Assembly (NCBI GenBank): GCA_001603505.1
Contig: LUZC01000009.1
Span: 1 to 39,549 of the forward strand
Source: Bacteroidales bacterium Bact_11
GTDB lineage: Bacteria > Bacteroidota > Bacteroidia > Bacteroidales > UBA932
Direction: 5' to 3'
Length of the DNA: 39,549 nt
This document shows, piece by piece, positions 39,166-39,549 of the stretch. The stretch's first letter is position 1. Every line of letters begins with the position of its first letter. The position numbers and the translations under genes are program-made. The notes beneath the pieces were generated by a model. That model did not search any database. It worked only from the letters and a program-made list of their open reading frames with translations, and had not been told where the DNA came from.

Positions 39166-39549
39166 ATGGAACTCTTCTACTCAAAAACCATTTCCGAAGG
39201 CGGCAGGACGCTCGATCCCGACGAATCGGGCCACTGCGTCAAGGTGCTGCGACACCGCGCGGGCGACACGATCCACGTGGTGGACGGCCACGGGATGCTG
39301 TACCGCTGCACGGTCGTGGACGACAATCCCCGCGCCGTGGGGTTTACCGTGGAGGAGTGGGTGGAGAACTATGGCAGCCACGACTACCGGCTCCACATGG
39401 CGGTATGCCCGCCCAAGAACATCGACCGGTTCGAGTGGTTCGCCGAAAAGGCCACGGAAATCGGCGTCGATATCATCACGCCGCTCTTCGGCGACTATTC
39501 CGAGCGGCGGGTGTTCAAGCCCGAGCGCATCGAACGCCTGCTGGTGAGC
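39166..39549 (+). CDS. rsmE: RsmE, 16S rRNA m3U1498 methyltransferase (3' end cut by window edge)
   Basis: The frame runs from ATG at 39166 to the window end, 128 residues. The N-terminal PUA-like part has HCVKVLRHRAGDTIHVVDG, and the SPOUT domain begins with the conserved ICPPKN-like AVCPPKNIDRFEW, AEKATEIGVD and SERRVFKPERIERLL. These are typical of RsmE, which methylates N3 of U1498 in 16S rRNA using SAM. The knotted C-terminal part lies outside the window. The -7 element stands 7 nt before the start codon. Confidence 0.93.
   Translation, partial: MELFYSKTISEGGRTLDPDESGHCVKVLRHRAGDTIHVVDGHGMLYRCTVVDDNPRAVGFTVEEWVENYGSHDYRLHMAVCPPKNIDRFEWFAEKATEIGVDIITPLFGDYSERRVFKPERIERLLVS

Noticed and set aside
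1-39549. CRISPR arrays, insertion sequences, tRNA genes, integration sites
   Set aside because: No spaced direct repeats, transposase motifs or tRNA-like folds were seen; all gaps between genes are below about 130 nt and look promoter- or terminator-like.

Overview
The window looks like a chromosomal segment from a high-GC member of the Bacteroidales. The taxonomic pointers are promoters of the Bacteroidetes type (TAnnTTTG at -7), almost no Shine-Dalgarno use, a FeoA-FeoB fusion followed by a small Cys-rich membrane protein, an S9 dipeptidyl peptidase, a NamZ-type muramidase, and ECF sigma genes paired with membrane-anchored outer-membrane barrels. An Alistipes/Rikenellaceae-like gut organism is a reasonable guess, but no marker here fixes the genus. 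I saw no tRNA, rRNA, insertion sequence, phage gene or CRISPR array.

Region 1 (1-17403) is an aryl-polyene/flexirubin-type lipid pigment cluster. A CrtI-like FAD oxidoreductase, cut by the left edge, points left. From a shared intergenic region, 18 genes run rightward to 17403 with no gap above 27 nt and many ATGA or TAATG overlaps. They encode an alpha/beta hydrolase, a methyltransferase, two acyl carrier proteins, two complete ketosynthases each followed by a truncated ketosynthase-like protein (the second pair immediately, the first before an ACP), two hotdog dehydratases, a glycosyltransferase, three acyltransferase domains, a LolA-like carrier, a small 4-TM transporter, a fused MMPL-PlsC-methyltransferase protein, a secreted esterase and a PaaK-like ligase. 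The likely product is an aryl polyene chain that is joined to a lipid and moved to the outer membrane. No ketoreductase or aromatic ammonia lyase lies inside the window.

Region 2 (17400-23761) holds an EnvC-like murein hydrolase activator and a TPR protein on the minus strand, then a divergent ECF sigma / envelope-spanning anti-sigma-barrel pair, a clear intrinsic terminator, and yifB.

Region 3 (23777-29403, minus strand) is a six-gene unit: tsaE, a NamZ-type exo-muramidase lipoprotein, a GH18 lipoprotein, an unusual ROK kinase, an MFS transporter and a SIS-domain protein. It reads as a salvage route for peptidoglycan or amino-sugar fragments.

Region 4 (29503-33663) has feoAB, a 57-residue Cys-rich partner, and a second ECF sigma / anti-sigma-barrel pair. 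A motif upstream of this pair matches one upstream of the first pair and may be a shared autoregulatory promoter. Region 5 (33724-39549) has a serpin lipoprotein beside a DPP-IV-like peptidase, a YfcE-type phosphodiesterase, an HGSNAT-like membrane acetyltransferase and, divergently, the start of rsmE. Four genes have a -7 element only 6-7 nt before the start codon, suggesting nearly leaderless mRNAs. There is no gene-free stretch longer than about 130 nt.
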